This document shows, piece after piece, positions 17,641 to 26,383 of a stretch of 64,000 nt of DNA. The stretch comes from Arthrobacter sp. zg-Y1110. Its GTDB lineage: Bacteria; Actinomycetota; Actinomycetes; Actinomycetales; Micrococcaceae. The notes beneath the pieces were generated by a model that saw nothing but the letters and a program-made list of their open reading frames with translations, made no database searches and was not told where the DNA came from. The translations under genes and the position numbers were made by a program. The first letter of the stretch is position 1, and each line of letters starts with the position of its first letter. The DNA lies in NCBI RefSeq assembly GCF_025244865.1, contig NZ_CP104272.1:1488001-1552000 (forward strand), in the 5' to 3' direction.

Positions 17641-17699
17641 AACCAAGCCGTCCCGGCACTCGACGCGTACAACGCGTTGAGTGCCGGGACGGCTTGGTT
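17641..17699. terminator. 28-bp-stem bidirectional terminator hairpin
   Basis: The arms 17641-17668 and 17672-17699 pair over 28 positions with a single G-T pair and a three-base loop. The hairpin sits between convergent genes. On the plus strand the right arm ends in GGTT and runs into TTAAGG; on the minus strand the equivalent end is also GGTT. The T-runs are short, but the stem is unusually long for a terminator. It could also be processed by RNase III. Confidence 0.75.
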
Positions 17700-17747
17700 T
17701 AAGGCTGCTTTTTCAGCCGGAAACAATGCTCAGGGTTCGGGCCCGGT

Positions 17748-17990
17748 CTAGGCCGATACGGGCTGCCGGCTGCTCTGCCGTTGCGCCGGGAGTTCCGACC
17801 TCGGTGCGGCCTGGGCCTCACGATCTTGAATCTCCGCTTGAAGGGAGAGGTAGAACGCCAGAAGCCCTTCAACGAGGGGGCCGTCTTCAAGTTGGATAAA
17901 CGCCTGATCGCACAGGGATTCAAGCGTGCTGTCCGTCATTGCGGAAAAGTCCGCAAACAGGTCAATGGAAACAATGGGACGTTGGGTCAT
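17748..17990 (-). CDS. Hypothetical 80-residue acidic protein
   Basis: A small soluble protein starting MTQRPIVSIDLFADFSAMTD, with an acidic helical middle (QLEDGPLVEGLLAFYLSLQAEI) and a polar, Ala/Gln/Ser-rich tail. I recognise no family. The ATG at 17990 is preceded by AGGATG; the frame continues upstream without support. It converges with the GlsB-type gene across the long hairpin. Confidence 0.6.
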   Translation of the reverse strand: MTQRPIVSIDLFADFSAMTDSTLESLCDQAFIQLEDGPLVEGLLAFYLSLQAEIQDREAQAAPRSELPAQRQSSRQPVSA

Positions 17991-18109
17991 TGAGCATCCT
18001 AAACAGAGGAACCCGGGCCCGCGTCTAAACCAAGGGATTACCACCCTAACCTGTTCGGCACCCTATGTAAATACGGCCGATAGGGGGAAGGTTCACTTAG
18101 ATTGGGGCC

Positions 18110-18610
18110 ATGGAAAATGACACCCGAGTGGAACCGCCCGAGACAGCAGGCGAACGTGAGACCCTGATCGGTTTCCTGGACTACTTCCGGGCCACAGTGC
18201 ACCTGAAGGCGGCAGGACTCAGCGACGCCGACGGCGCCAAGCAGCTACTGCCGTCCCTCACAACGGTCTCCGGACTCGTTCAGCACTTGACCGACGTCGA
18301 GCAGTTCTGGTTCCTGGACCGGATAGACGGACAGCAGGGGGTGCCGACACGGTGGTCCGAAGAGGACCCGGACGGCGAGTTCCGCGTCTCCGAGTCAGAC
18401 AGCCTGGCCGGGCTGCTCGCCGACTATGGCGCTGCCTGCAGCCGGTCGCGGGAAGTGTTGGCGCGGTACGACCTGGAGGACCGCTGCCGGGGCGGCAACG
18501 GGGGACAGAGCGTGCGCTGGGTGCTGGTGCACATGATTGAGGAAACCGGCCGGCACTGTGGACACCTGGACATTCTGCGCGAGCTGCTGGACGGCTCCAC
18601 CGGCGACTAG
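18110..18610 (+). CDS. DinB-family (DUF664) protein
   Basis: A 166-residue four-helix DinB/YfiT-type protein. The metal-type histidines appear in GLVQHLTDVEQFW and in the C-terminal pattern HMIEETGRHCGHLDILRE. Members include thiol-dependent transferases (mycothiol or bacillithiol) and many proteins of unknown role. TAGATT (18098-18103) six bases before the ATG suggests a leaderless message. Its stop overlaps the stop of the convergent GNAT gene. Confidence 0.88.
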   Translation: MENDTRVEPPETAGERETLIGFLDYFRATVHLKAAGLSDADGAKQLLPSLTTVSGLVQHLTDVEQFWFLDRIDGQQGVPTRWSEEDPDGEFRVSESDSLAGLLADYGAACSRSREVLARYDLEDRCRGGNGGQSVRWVLVHMIEETGRHCGHLDILRELLDGSTGD

Positions 18611-19152
18611 TCCGTCAGGCGAGCACCGTCCGAACCGGATCTGGTCCAGTAGTACATCTTGACGAGTGCACCGCGCTGGCGCTGCTGCTCGGTCCGCACC
18701 GGATGGAATCCGGCCCTGCGCGCAACCGCCTCACTTAGGCTGTTTCCGTAAATGGTGCGCAGGGCGACCTGGGGAATGCCGCTGGCCAGTGCCCAGTCGC
18801 TGAGTCCACGCGTGGCGGCAGTGGCGGCGCCTCGGCCGCGGCCGGAGGGCAACAGTGCATACATAAGCTCCGGCGTGCCGTCCACCGTGGATGAGATTCC
18901 CGCTGTGCCCAGCACCTCATTGCCCTCCCGCAGCGAGTACCGGGCCAGGAGGCTCTCGCCGCGGGCTTCCGCTGCCCGGCTCATACGGTAACGGGCCCGA
19001 TCCTCGCTGAGGTCCGGCGGGAAAAGGGTCCAGCGGATGACGTCGCCGTCCCTGGACAGGGCCTGCTCAAGGCGCCAGTCCGCCGCCGTCAGGATGTGGA
19101 GGGTGAACCTCCCCACCTGGATTGTGTCCGGGGTCTGCGCGAGAAGTGGCAT
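18607..19152 (-). CDS. GNAT N-acetyltransferase
   Basis: A 181-residue acetyltransferase of the RimJ/L-like branch. It shows the acetyl-CoA loop LPSGRGRGAATAATRGL and the terminal pattern NSLSEAVARRAGFHPV. The substrate is unknown. The minus-strand AATAAT box (19158-19163) lies five bases before the ATG, consistent with leaderless transcription. The stop overlaps that of the DinB gene. Confidence 0.85.
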   Translation of the reverse strand: MPLLAQTPDTIQVGRFTLHILTAADWRLEQALSRDGDVIRWTLFPPDLSEDRARYRMSRAAEARGESLLARYSLREGNEVLGTAGISSTVDGTPELMYALLPSGRGRGAATAATRGLSDWALASGIPQVALRTIYGNSLSEAVARRAGFHPVRTEQQRQRGALVKMYYWTRSGSDGARLTD

Positions 19153-19191
19153 CCGCCATTATTGCGCCCTCAGTCAGGGCTACCCAACCCC

Positions 19192-19635
19192 TCAGGCAGG
19201 TTCCGCGTGTCCGGCCACGGGAACTGCTTCCAACAGGGTCTTCAGCCCCGCGTAGATGCCCGGTGTGTCGTGGTCCACGGAAACGGCAGAGGCTCCGTGC
19301 AGCCCGGTGATGCGGACGGTCAGATCACACCCGTCTCCGGCTTGTTCCAGGGTGTATTCGAGGACACCGGGAGATTCGCCGGCCACCGTTCCATCCCATT
19401 CCGGGTTAAAGGTCAGGGCCAGGCGTACGGGGGCCTCCACTGCCAGGACCGTTCCGGTGATCAGGTCCTCGCCGTCGTAGCGGAAGGCATAGGAGCTGCC
19501 CTCCGCCAACGATCCGGTCAGGACCGAGTCCCACATCCAGGCCTTCGGGGTGTCGGCGGCAGTCAACTCTGCCCAGATCCGGCCGGGAGGTGCTGCGATG
19601 TGCGTGCGGTAGATCGTCGAAGCTGTCTCGTCCAT
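19192..19635 (-). CDS. SRPBCC (START-like/AHSA1-type) protein
   Basis: A 147-residue single-domain protein with the pattern YRTHIAAPPGRIWAELTAAD at the start, WMWDSVLTG, and a C-terminal helix (GIYAGLKTLLEAV). This is the hydrophobic-cavity SRPBCC fold; the ligand and role are unknown. The ATG at 19635 follows AGGAAAG. The longer upstream frame overlaps the divergent GNAT and is rejected. Confidence 0.82.
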   Translation of the reverse strand: MDETASTIYRTHIAAPPGRIWAELTAADTPKAWMWDSVLTGSLAEGSSYAFRYDGEDLITGTVLAVEAPVRLALTFNPEWDGTVAGESPGVLEYTLEQAGDGCDLTVRITGLHGASAVSVDHDTPGIYAGLKTLLEAVPVAGHAEPA

Positions 19636-19699
19636 AGTGGATCCGCTTTCCTGTGGGGTGGCACTACCGGGTGCCGTCGCGGGTGACGATAATCCATAC

Positions 19700-20182
19700 A
19701 TGCCCGAACCGCTATCCCTCCGCCCACGTACCGCCCAGGACCTGGACACCATCATCAGTTGGATTCCCGACGACGCCGCGCTTTTGATGTTTGCCGGCCC
19801 CCGGCTGTCGTGGCCGCCAACCGGTGCACAGTTCGCGGAACCGGCTGCCGTGCCGGGACTCACCTCTTGGGTAATGTGTGCCGGGCGGACACCGCCGCTT
19901 GGGCATGCCGAGCTGACCGTACGGAACGGGCACGCGCATATTGCTCGGGTCATCGTAAACCCGTTATTTCGGGGGCAGGGGCTTTCGAAACGGTTGATGC
20001 GGATGGTCGTGGGACGAGCCCGCGCCCAGGGCGCCCGGAGCGCGGGGTTGAGGGTCATCAAGGGGAACACCGTCGCCCTGCGGGCCTACCAACAGCTGGG
20101 TTTCGTGATCGATCCACGCGGGGAAACCGCGGAGGCCTGGGTGCTTGAACTGGATCTGGGGGAGCCGGCAGCCAACGGTTAG
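19700..20182 (+). CDS. GNAT N-acetyltransferase
   Basis: A 160-residue acetyltransferase. It has the acetyl-CoA-binding VIVNPLFRGQGLSKRLMR and the end pattern GNTVALRAYQQLGFV, both typical. GATAAT (19688-19693) lies six bases before the ATG, a clear leaderless arrangement. It diverges from the SRPBCC gene, with the two starts only 64 bases apart. Confidence 0.87.
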   Translation: MPEPLSLRPRTAQDLDTIISWIPDDAALLMFAGPRLSWPPTGAQFAEPAAVPGLTSWVMCAGRTPPLGHAELTVRNGHAHIARVIVNPLFRGQGLSKRLMRMVVGRARAQGARSAGLRVIKGNTVALRAYQQLGFVIDPRGETAEAWVLELDLGEPAANG

Positions 20183-20272
20183 GCAACGGGCGCCGTCCCG
20201 TGCATGGCGGTGCGGGCAGGCCGATGCCACACTGCTGGTACTGTAAGACGCCGGGATTTTTCGGGTTAGGTA

Positions 20273-22300
20273 ATGGGGGACGAGATCAGAACAACAGCCA
20301 CCGACGAACAGAGCACCGCGCTCCCACGTCATTTGTCGTCCTCGCATCGGGCTCCGCGCCGCACCAACCGTGCCACATTCACGTGGGTGTTGGTCGCCCT
20401 GGTTTGCTCCGCTGCCGGGTTTGGGACAGTCGTGGCAGTCCGGGGAGCCGGAGGCCTCGTCGGATGGGGCAGCTTGGTTCTGTTGGCCGGGATGATCATG
20501 CTTACTCCCGTAGCCAGGTCTTTTTCGCTTCGGATCCTGCTCGGCATCATCGGATTGGCCGGTATCTCCCCGTTTCTGTGGTGGATCAAAGCCGACGTGC
20601 TGTTTACGGACCGGGGCACTATCCTTCTGGCGCTGGCAGCGGGGGCCCTGTGCGGTTCAGCCGGCGCCGGGGCTGTCAGGGGCTTGTCCCTGCGGAGGCT
20701 GCTGCCGGAGTTCCGTTCCATGGACGCCCTCCCGATCCTTGCCGGCGCTGCGTCTACCTGGGTTGTCCATAATTACCTCTTGTCCAGAAGCCTCGACTCC
20801 ACCCTGTTCCTCCTGACGCGGTCGTGGGATTTTGCCCCGCACTTCAACATGTTCAACATGATCCGGAACCACGGCTCAGTGATCGCGGTGCTTCCGCCGG
20901 CATTCGACGGCAGCGCGTGGACCGCCTCAGCCTATCCGCAGGGGTATCACGCCCTGCTGGCGTCCCTCGCGGAGATTTCCATGGGCAATGAAGCCATGGA
21001 CGTTGCCGGTGAAGCTACCCTGTTCCTCAAGCTTGTAGGGGTCAGTTCCATCCTCGGGACCGTTCTGGTGGTTTCGGCGCTGACTGCCCTGCCGGTATTC
21101 CGGCGCCGTCTGGCAGTGACGGCACCGTTGACGGCGTTGGCGTGCGCCGCCTGGGTCGTGGGCCCGGGAGGCATCCCGGTGTTCAACGCGTTCCCCAATT
21201 TTGGACTCGCCGTGGCCCTCTCCATTGCTGCCATAGCGCTGGTACACCTGCGGACACTCCTGCATCCCCTTGTCTCGTCAGCGGCTTTGGTGCTTGCCGT
21301 CGTAGGAGTGGCACACGGCTGGATCCTGCTGCTCGTCCTTTGCCTCCCGGCGGTTATCGTCTATGCCGCGTATCTGCTGTCGCACCGCCGCGACTGGCGC
21401 TGGCCGGAACTCACGGGCCAGGTATTGATTATCGGCATCGGCCTTGCAGGCGTACTGGCGGCGGCCTGGCAGCTTCGGAAAATGTCCGCCGGGGAAGTGC
21501 TGAACACTGATGGCGGGATGCATGAAACGGATCCCGGCCTGACCCTCATTTTCGTTTTCGCGACTGCCGCGGTGGTCTGGGCGCTGGCAGCGTCACGCGG
21601 GACCCGATCCCGCACCATGCAGAGGCATTCTGCCTGGCTTCTGGCCACACCGCTTTACGCGGCCGTGCTGCTCATCGCCTTGGCGGTGTTCCAGCTGACA
21701 AGCGCTGACGAGATCACGTATTACTTCCACAAGTCGATGCTGGCAGTGGAACTGGTTGCGGTGGTCTGCGCAGTCATTGGCGCCGGTGAACTTCTACTCC
21801 CGCGGATCCGCGCAATGGCGGATCGGCGTACGGTTACCGCGGCATCCGTCCTTGCAACGCTCTGTGCCACCCATTTCTTTGGTGCCCCGTACACGGGCCT
21901 GGACGAAAAGGGACTGAAGGCCTCGGCATTTGGCTCGGAGGTTGCTGTCAACCAGGACAAGTCACTGTCCGGGCCGCTCCCTAAGCCAATCGAGAAGCTT
22001 GAGGCCATGGCCGTTCCAGGCAGGCAGCCGTTTATCTATGTCGGGCACGATGTCGGCACTGATCCGCTGCTGATGGCCCAGTGGTCCCTGACGCTGCAGG
22101 GTATCTGGTCAGAAGGCGTCCAGCCGGCAATTCCCATGCTGAAGCCGTTGTACAAGGGCCCGAACCAGGTACCCAACGCCGTCGAGCCGATCCTGGAGTC
22201 CTCCATGGACCTTGACGTCGTTGTGGACCCGGAACTGGTGGCTCCCCTTCAGGAGTGGCTGCCGGAGCATGCCCACCGGATTACCACCTGGAAGCAGTAG
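20273..22300 (+). CDS. Large polytopic membrane protein (DUF6541-like)
   Basis: 675 residues with about eleven to thirteen hydrophobic segments after a polar N-terminus of about 35 residues, and a soluble C-terminal domain of about 130 residues. A conserved-looking loop reads DFAPHFNMFNMIRNHGSV and later AYPQGYHALLASLAEI. This resembles the actinobacterial DUF6541 group and GT-C-type glycosyltransferase layouts, so a role in cell-surface assembly is possible but not shown. The stop codon is inside an 11-bp tandem repeat (22291-22328). Confidence 0.75.
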   Translation: MGDEIRTTATDEQSTALPRHLSSSHRAPRRTNRATFTWVLVALVCSAAGFGTVVAVRGAGGLVGWGSLVLLAGMIMLTPVARSFSLRILLGIIGLAGISPFLWWIKADVLFTDRGTILLALAAGALCGSAGAGAVRGLSLRRLLPEFRSMDALPILAGAASTWVVHNYLLSRSLDSTLFLLTRSWDFAPHFNMFNMIRNHGSVIAVLPPAFDGSAWTASAYPQGYHALLASLAEISMGNEAMDVAGEATLFLKLVGVSSILGTVLVVSALTALPVFRRRLAVTAPLTALACAAWVVGPGGIPVFNAFPNFGLAVALSIAAIALVHLRTLLHPLVSSAALVLAVVGVAHGWILLLVLCLPAVIVYAAYLLSHRRDWRWPELTGQVLIIGIGLAGVLAAAWQLRKMSAGEVLNTDGGMHETDPGLTLIFVFATAAVVWALAASRGTRSRTMQRHSAWLLATPLYAAVLLIALAVFQLTSADEITYYFHKSMLAVELVAVVCAVIGAGELLLPRIRAMADRRTVTAASVLATLCATHFFGAPYTGLDEKGLKASAFGSEVAVNQDKSLSGPLPKPIEKLEAMAVPGRQPFIYVGHDVGTDPLLMAQWSLTLQGIWSEGVQPAIPMLKPLYKGPNQVPNAVEPILESSMDLDVVVDPELVAPLQEWLPEHAHRITTWKQ

Positions 22301-22328
22301 GGAAGCAGTAGGGAAGCAGTAGGGAAGC
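22291..22328 (+). repeat. 11-bp tandem repeat over the stop codon
   Basis: GAAGCAGTAGG occurs three times in a row (22291-22323) and is followed by a partial fourth copy. The first unit carries the TAG stop of the membrane-protein gene. Copy-number change downstream of the stop would not alter the protein. Confidence 0.85.
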
Positions 22329-22347
22329 CTGCCCGGGGCAGTACCCG

Positions 22348-23670
22348 CTAGCGGCCGCGGTGGCCGGCGGATTTGTCCTCAGCCGGCTTTTCCTCCAGCG
22401 GGTCCGGATCGAGGAAGGCCACGGTGAGGACAGCGGCGGTCTGCTCGATCTGCCACTCCCGGGCACCGAGTTCGCGCAGCGCGGCGCCCACGGTCTCCAG
22501 GTTGATCTCGGCAGGCGGCCGCCAGGCCAGACGCCGCAGATGGTCCGGCGTGAGCAGGTTCTCCAGCGGCAGGTTCAGCTTCTCGGCCAGCGCGGTGAGC
22601 CGCGGTTTGGCGGTCTGCAGGCGGGCAGCGGCAGCCGGATCATTCTTGGCCCAGACGCGGGGAGGCGGCGGGGCATGGGTCGGGATATGCAGCGGGGGCA
22701 GGTCCGCAGTAGAGCGCGCCGCGGAGATGCAGCGGAGCCAGCGCGGTGCCTCCTTCTGCGCGGCACGGCCGTGGAAGCCGGGGGTCTTGAGCAGCTGCGG
22801 CACCGTCGTCGGCATGGCCCGGGCGGCGGCGACAATAGCGGAATCCGGAATGAGCCGGCCGGGGGCGGTGTCCCGCAGTTCGGCCAGGTGCTCGCGTTCG
22901 GTCCAGAGTTCGCGGACGGCGGCCAGCTGGCGGCGGTCCCGGAGCTGGTGCATGCCGGAGGTGCGGCGCCAGGGATCCACCCGCGGGGGCGCCGGCGGAG
23001 CGGTACGGATGGCTTCGAATTCCTCCTCGGCCAGTTCCAGCTTGCCGGCTTCCTCCAAAACGCGGATCAGTTCCAGGCGCAGCTCGGCGAGGACCTCGAC
23101 GTCGAGCGCGGCGTAGCGCAGCCACGGTTCGGGCAGCGGGCGGGTGGACCAGTCCGCAGCCGAATGTTCCTTGGCCAGCGAGAAGCCGAGCAGGGTTTCG
23201 ATGACGGCGGCCAGGCCCACGCGGGGCAGTCCGGCGAGGCGGGCCGCCAGTTCGGTGTCGAAAAGCTTATCGGGCCACATGCCCAGGGCCGAAAGGCAGG
23301 GCAGGTCCTGGGTTGCGGCATGCAGGATCCACTCGACGCCGCTCAGGGCCTCGTTGATGATGCGCAGGTCGTTGAAGGCTTCCGGATCGATCAGCCAGGT
23401 ACCGGCACCTTCGCGGCGGATCTGGACCAGGAACGCGCGCTGGCCGTAGCGGAATCCGGAAGCGCGTTCGGCATCGACACCGGCCGGGCCGGTGCCCGCG
23501 GCCAGGGCGGCGGCGGCCCGTTCGAGGCCGCGCTGGGAATCAATGACCAGCGGCACGCCGTCCCGCGGCATTTCCAGCACCGGAATCGGCTGTGGCTCCG
23601 GCTGTTCCCCGGCTGAAGCGGGTGTGGTGCTGGACTGGTTTTCGGTCGTGCCGGGTATGTGCGCGGTCAT
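22348..23670 (-). CDS. rnd: Ribonuclease D with HRDC domain
   Basis: A 440-residue 3'-5' exoribonuclease of tRNA/RNA maturation. The DEDDy catalytic motifs are GVDAERASGF (Exo I), HAATQDLPCL (Exo II) and YAALDVEVLAEL (Exo III, Tyr-x3-Asp). An HRDC domain follows (about residues 225-310, around RDRRQLAAVRELW), then a C-terminal domain typical of actinobacterial proteins. The ATG at 23670 follows GGAA. It lies 84 bases after the DUF3000 gene, an order common in Micrococcaceae. Confidence 0.93.
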   Translation of the reverse strand: MTAHIPGTTENQSSTTPASAGEQPEPQPIPVLEMPRDGVPLVIDSQRGLERAAAALAAGTGPAGVDAERASGFRYGQRAFLVQIRREGAGTWLIDPEAFNDLRIINEALSGVEWILHAATQDLPCLSALGMWPDKLFDTELAARLAGLPRVGLAAVIETLLGFSLAKEHSAADWSTRPLPEPWLRYAALDVEVLAELRLELIRVLEEAGKLELAEEEFEAIRTAPPAPPRVDPWRRTSGMHQLRDRRQLAAVRELWTEREHLAELRDTAPGRLIPDSAIVAAARAMPTTVPQLLKTPGFHGRAAQKEAPRWLRCISAARSTADLPPLHIPTHAPPPPRVWAKNDPAAAARLQTAKPRLTALAEKLNLPLENLLTPDHLRRLAWRPPAEINLETVGAALRELGAREWQIEQTAAVLTVAFLDPDPLEEKPAEDKSAGHRGR

Positions 23671-23753
23671 AAGGATTCCATTCTACCGAGGAAGCCAGCG
23701 GCTGCGGACAGCGGGGACAGCCCACGGGTCCGCGCCTGCGGCAGGTGCGGCGC

Positions 23754-24386
23754 TCAGCTCCGGCGTCGGCCGGGAAGGGGGGTGACGCCGTCGGGCAGCG
23801 GGGGCAGGCCGGCGAAGGTGCAGACCATGTCCGACCAGGCTTCCAGATGGGACTGCACGTCGGCGTCGGCCGGAGTCCAGGAGGCGCGGAGTTCAATGTC
23901 GATCGAATCATCCCGGCGCTCGAGGGTGCCGTAACTCTCCGACAGCACCCGGGTGGCCGTTCCGCCGGCCATGGAGTATCGGGCGTTGTGCTGCTCCAGC
24001 GCTTCCACCAGCCAGGTCCAGGCGACGGAGCCGAGCAGTTGGTCATTGCCCATGTCCGGTTCCAGTTCGGCGCGGATATAGGTGACGATGCGGAAGGTGC
24101 CGTTCCAGACGGGGGAGCCGGCGGGATCGTGGAGCAGGATGAAGCGTCCGGTGGCCAGCTCCAGCTGGTCGGGGACCGGCGGTGCGGCGGGTCCGTGCAG
24201 GCTGCCCGGACCGACGGGGCCGGGAGCCAGAACCTCGGCGCCGAGGGAGACGGCATACGGGGCCAGCCGCGTGGGTGCCGGAATTTCTTCCAGCTTCAGC
24301 TCCGCCCGGCAGGCCGCCCGGCGCAGGGCACCGAGCGCGGTCAGGAAATCCGGGGGCACCTGGGACAGGTCACCTATTGCACTCAC
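23754..24386 (-). CDS. DUF3000 family protein
   Basis: A 210-residue soluble protein with the family pattern ELATGRFILLHDPAGSPVWNG followed by FRIVTYIRAELE and SVAWTWLVEALE. DUF3000 proteins are restricted to actinobacteria and often lie next to RNase D, as here; the function is unknown. The start is the GTG at 24386. TAGTCT (minus strand, 24393-24398) lies six bases upstream, a probable leaderless promoter. Confidence 0.9.
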   Translation of the reverse strand: MSAIGDLSQVPPDFLTALGALRRAACRAELKLEEIPAPTRLAPYAVSLGAEVLAPGPVGPGSLHGPAAPPVPDQLELATGRFILLHDPAGSPVWNGTFRIVTYIRAELEPDMGNDQLLGSVAWTWLVEALEQHNARYSMAGGTATRVLSESYGTLERRDDSIDIELRASWTPADADVQSHLEAWSDMVCTFAGLPPLPDGVTPLPGRRRS

Positions 24387-24500
24387 CTCCGCAGACTACG
24401 GGCTGTGCAGCGCCGGGGGCGGGGCAGGCTCGCCGCTGTGGCCGTTTCGTTACCTGCCGTCCATGCCGCGCAAGCGGCCGGACAGCAGGCAACGGAAGGC

Positions 24501-25583
24501 TCAGCGTGCGGCCAGCGGTGCCGGATCCGCAGCGACTTCGCGGGCGATGGCCGCAGCGAAGGCATCAACATCATCCTCGGAGGTATCGAAGGTGCACATC
24601 CAGCGCACCTCACCGGTGGACTGGTCCCAGTCGTAGAACCGGAAGTCGCCGCGCAGCCGGTCGGCGACACCGGCAGGCAGCTTGGCGAAGACAGCGTTGA
24701 CCTGGCTGGGCTGGGTGATTTCCACCCCGTCGATCTGCTCGACGGCGGCTCGCAGACGACTCGCCATGGCATTTGCGTGCGAGGCCGAGCGGTGCCACAG
24801 GTCCGTACCGTACAGGGTGACGAACTGGGCGGAGATGAACCGCATCTTGGAGGCCAGCTGCATGTTCATCTTGCGCAGGTAGTCCAGTCCGGGGGAGGCT
24901 TCCGGGTCGAAGGTGATGATGCATTCGCCGTACATCATCCCGTTCTTGGTGCCGCCCAGGGAGAGGATGTCCACGCCGGCGTCGGCGGTCATTTCCTTGA
25001 AGGACACGCCCAGCGCTGCGGCCGCGTTGCCCAGCCGGGCGCCGTCCATGTGCAGCTTCATTCCGCGTGCGTGGATGTGGTCCGCTATCGCGGCGATCTC
25101 CTCCACTGTGTACAGCGTGCCGAGCTCGGTGGACTGGGTGATGGAAACGGCCAGCGGCTGCGCGCGGTGCTCGTCGCCCCAGCCCCACGCCTCACGGTCG
25201 ATCAGCTCGGGCGTGAGCTTGCCGTCGTCGGTCGGGATGCCCAGCAGCTTCATGCCGCCGATCCGCTCCGGTGCGCCGTTCTCGTCCACGTTGATGTGCG
25301 CCGTCGTCGGGCAGATGACCGCACCCCAGCGGGGCAGCAGGGACTGCAGGGCGGTGACGTTCGCGCCGGTGCCGTTGAAGACCGGGAACGCGCGGATGTG
25401 GTTGCCGAACTGGTCGGTCAGGACCTCTCGCAGCTTCGCGGTGTACACATCTTCGCCGTAGGCCACCTGGTGGCCCTGGTTCGCGGCGGTCAGTGCGGCG
25501 AGGATTTCCGGATGGACACCGGAGTAGTTGTCGGAAGCAAAAGCCTTAATTGCGGTGTCGTGCAGGGGGAGTATGTCAGTCAC
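24501..25583 (-). CDS. ltaE: Low-specificity L-threonine aldolase
   Basis: A 360-residue PLP enzyme of the beta-eliminating-lyase fold that cleaves L-threonine or L-allo-threonine to glycine and acetaldehyde. The beginning FASDNYSGVHPEIL is typical. The PLP region shows HMDGARLGNAAAALG, and the Schiff-base lysine is in SLGGTKNGMMYGE. The GTG start follows AGGAACC. The gene follows the DUF6421-SDR pair by 35 bases on the same strand and may be part of that transcript. Confidence 0.9.
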   Translation of the reverse strand: MTDILPLHDTAIKAFASDNYSGVHPEILAALTAANQGHQVAYGEDVYTAKLREVLTDQFGNHIRAFPVFNGTGANVTALQSLLPRWGAVICPTTAHINVDENGAPERIGGMKLLGIPTDDGKLTPELIDREAWGWGDEHRAQPLAVSITQSTELGTLYTVEEIAAIADHIHARGMKLHMDGARLGNAAAALGVSFKEMTADAGVDILSLGGTKNGMMYGECIITFDPEASPGLDYLRKMNMQLASKMRFISAQFVTLYGTDLWHRSASHANAMASRLRAAVEQIDGVEITQPSQVNAVFAKLPAGVADRLRGDFRFYDWDQSTGEVRWMCTFDTSEDDVDAFAAAIAREVAADPAPLAAR

Positions 25584-25618
25584 GGTTCCTAGTATCTCTT
25601 ACGTTGATGTAGTTCAGG

Positions 25619-26383
25619 TCACGTCGACGGTACGAGGCGAATCCGCTGCCCGTTGACCTCTGCGGCATCCTGCTGGAAGAGCCGGACGACGGCGGCCGCC
25701 AGGTCCGCGACGTCGGTGTAGCCGGGGAACCTGCGGTCCGGGGCTGCGGCGCGCTCAGCGGAGTCCACCAGAGCCTTGACCACGAAGACGACGGCGGCGG
25801 CGCGCTGGGGTTCCGGGTTATCCTTCCGTCCGGACTGGGCGCCGCGGAACCCTGCAGCGATGGCCCGGACCCAGGCTTCGGCCGCGGCTTTGGCAGCCGC
25901 GTATCCCGCGCCGGCGGCCGTGGGGGACTCCACCGCCGTGGAGGAGACGATCGCCAGCCGTCCGCCCGGGGAGGCCTCGAGCTGGTCGTAGAAGCTGCGG
26001 CTGACATTTCGCAGGGTGCGCAGGATGTTCGTTTCCAGGAAGTCCCAGTCCTGCTCGCTCTGGGAGCCGATGCCGGTGCCGGCCCGCCAGCCGCCCACGA
26101 GGTGGATCAGGCCGTCGATCCCGCCGTAGATATCCTGCATGTCGGCCGCCAGGGCCGCCACTTCGCCGGCGTCGCTGAGGTCGCAGGTGCGCAGGTCGGC
26201 GTCGTACAGGTGGAACAGCGTGTTCTCGAGCCGTGCAGCATCGCGGCCAACCGCAACCACCTTGGCACCCCCCGCCTCCAGGGCTTCGCAGACGGCGGTG
26301 CCCGAGGGGCTCCCGGCGCCGGCCACCAAGACGGTCCGGCCCTTCAGCGGGGCCGCGGCTGCCGTGCCGGGTTCAGTGCTCAT
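25619..26383 (-). CDS. Short-chain dehydrogenase/reductase (SDR)
   Basis: A 254-residue Rossmann oxidoreductase. The cofactor motif VLVAGAGSPSGTAVCEAL is a variant of the usual TGxxxGIG, with Asp in CDLSDAG for the adenine pocket. The catalytic Ser lies in IVSSTAVESP and the YxxxK motif in GYAAAKAAAE. Its ATG overlaps the TGA stop of the DUF6421 gene (ATGA), so translation is coupled and a shared pathway is likely. The substrate is unknown. Confidence 0.88.
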   Translation of the reverse strand: MSTEPGTAAAAPLKGRTVLVAGAGSPSGTAVCEALEAGGAKVVAVGRDAARLENTLFHLYDADLRTCDLSDAGEVAALAADMQDIYGGIDGLIHLVGGWRAGTGIGSQSEQDWDFLETNILRTLRNVSRSFYDQLEASPGGRLAIVSSTAVESPTAAGAGYAAAKAAAEAWVRAIAAGFRGAQSGRKDNPEPQRAAAVVFVVKALVDSAERAAAPDRRFPGYTDVADLAAAVVRLFQQDAAEVNGQRIRLVPST

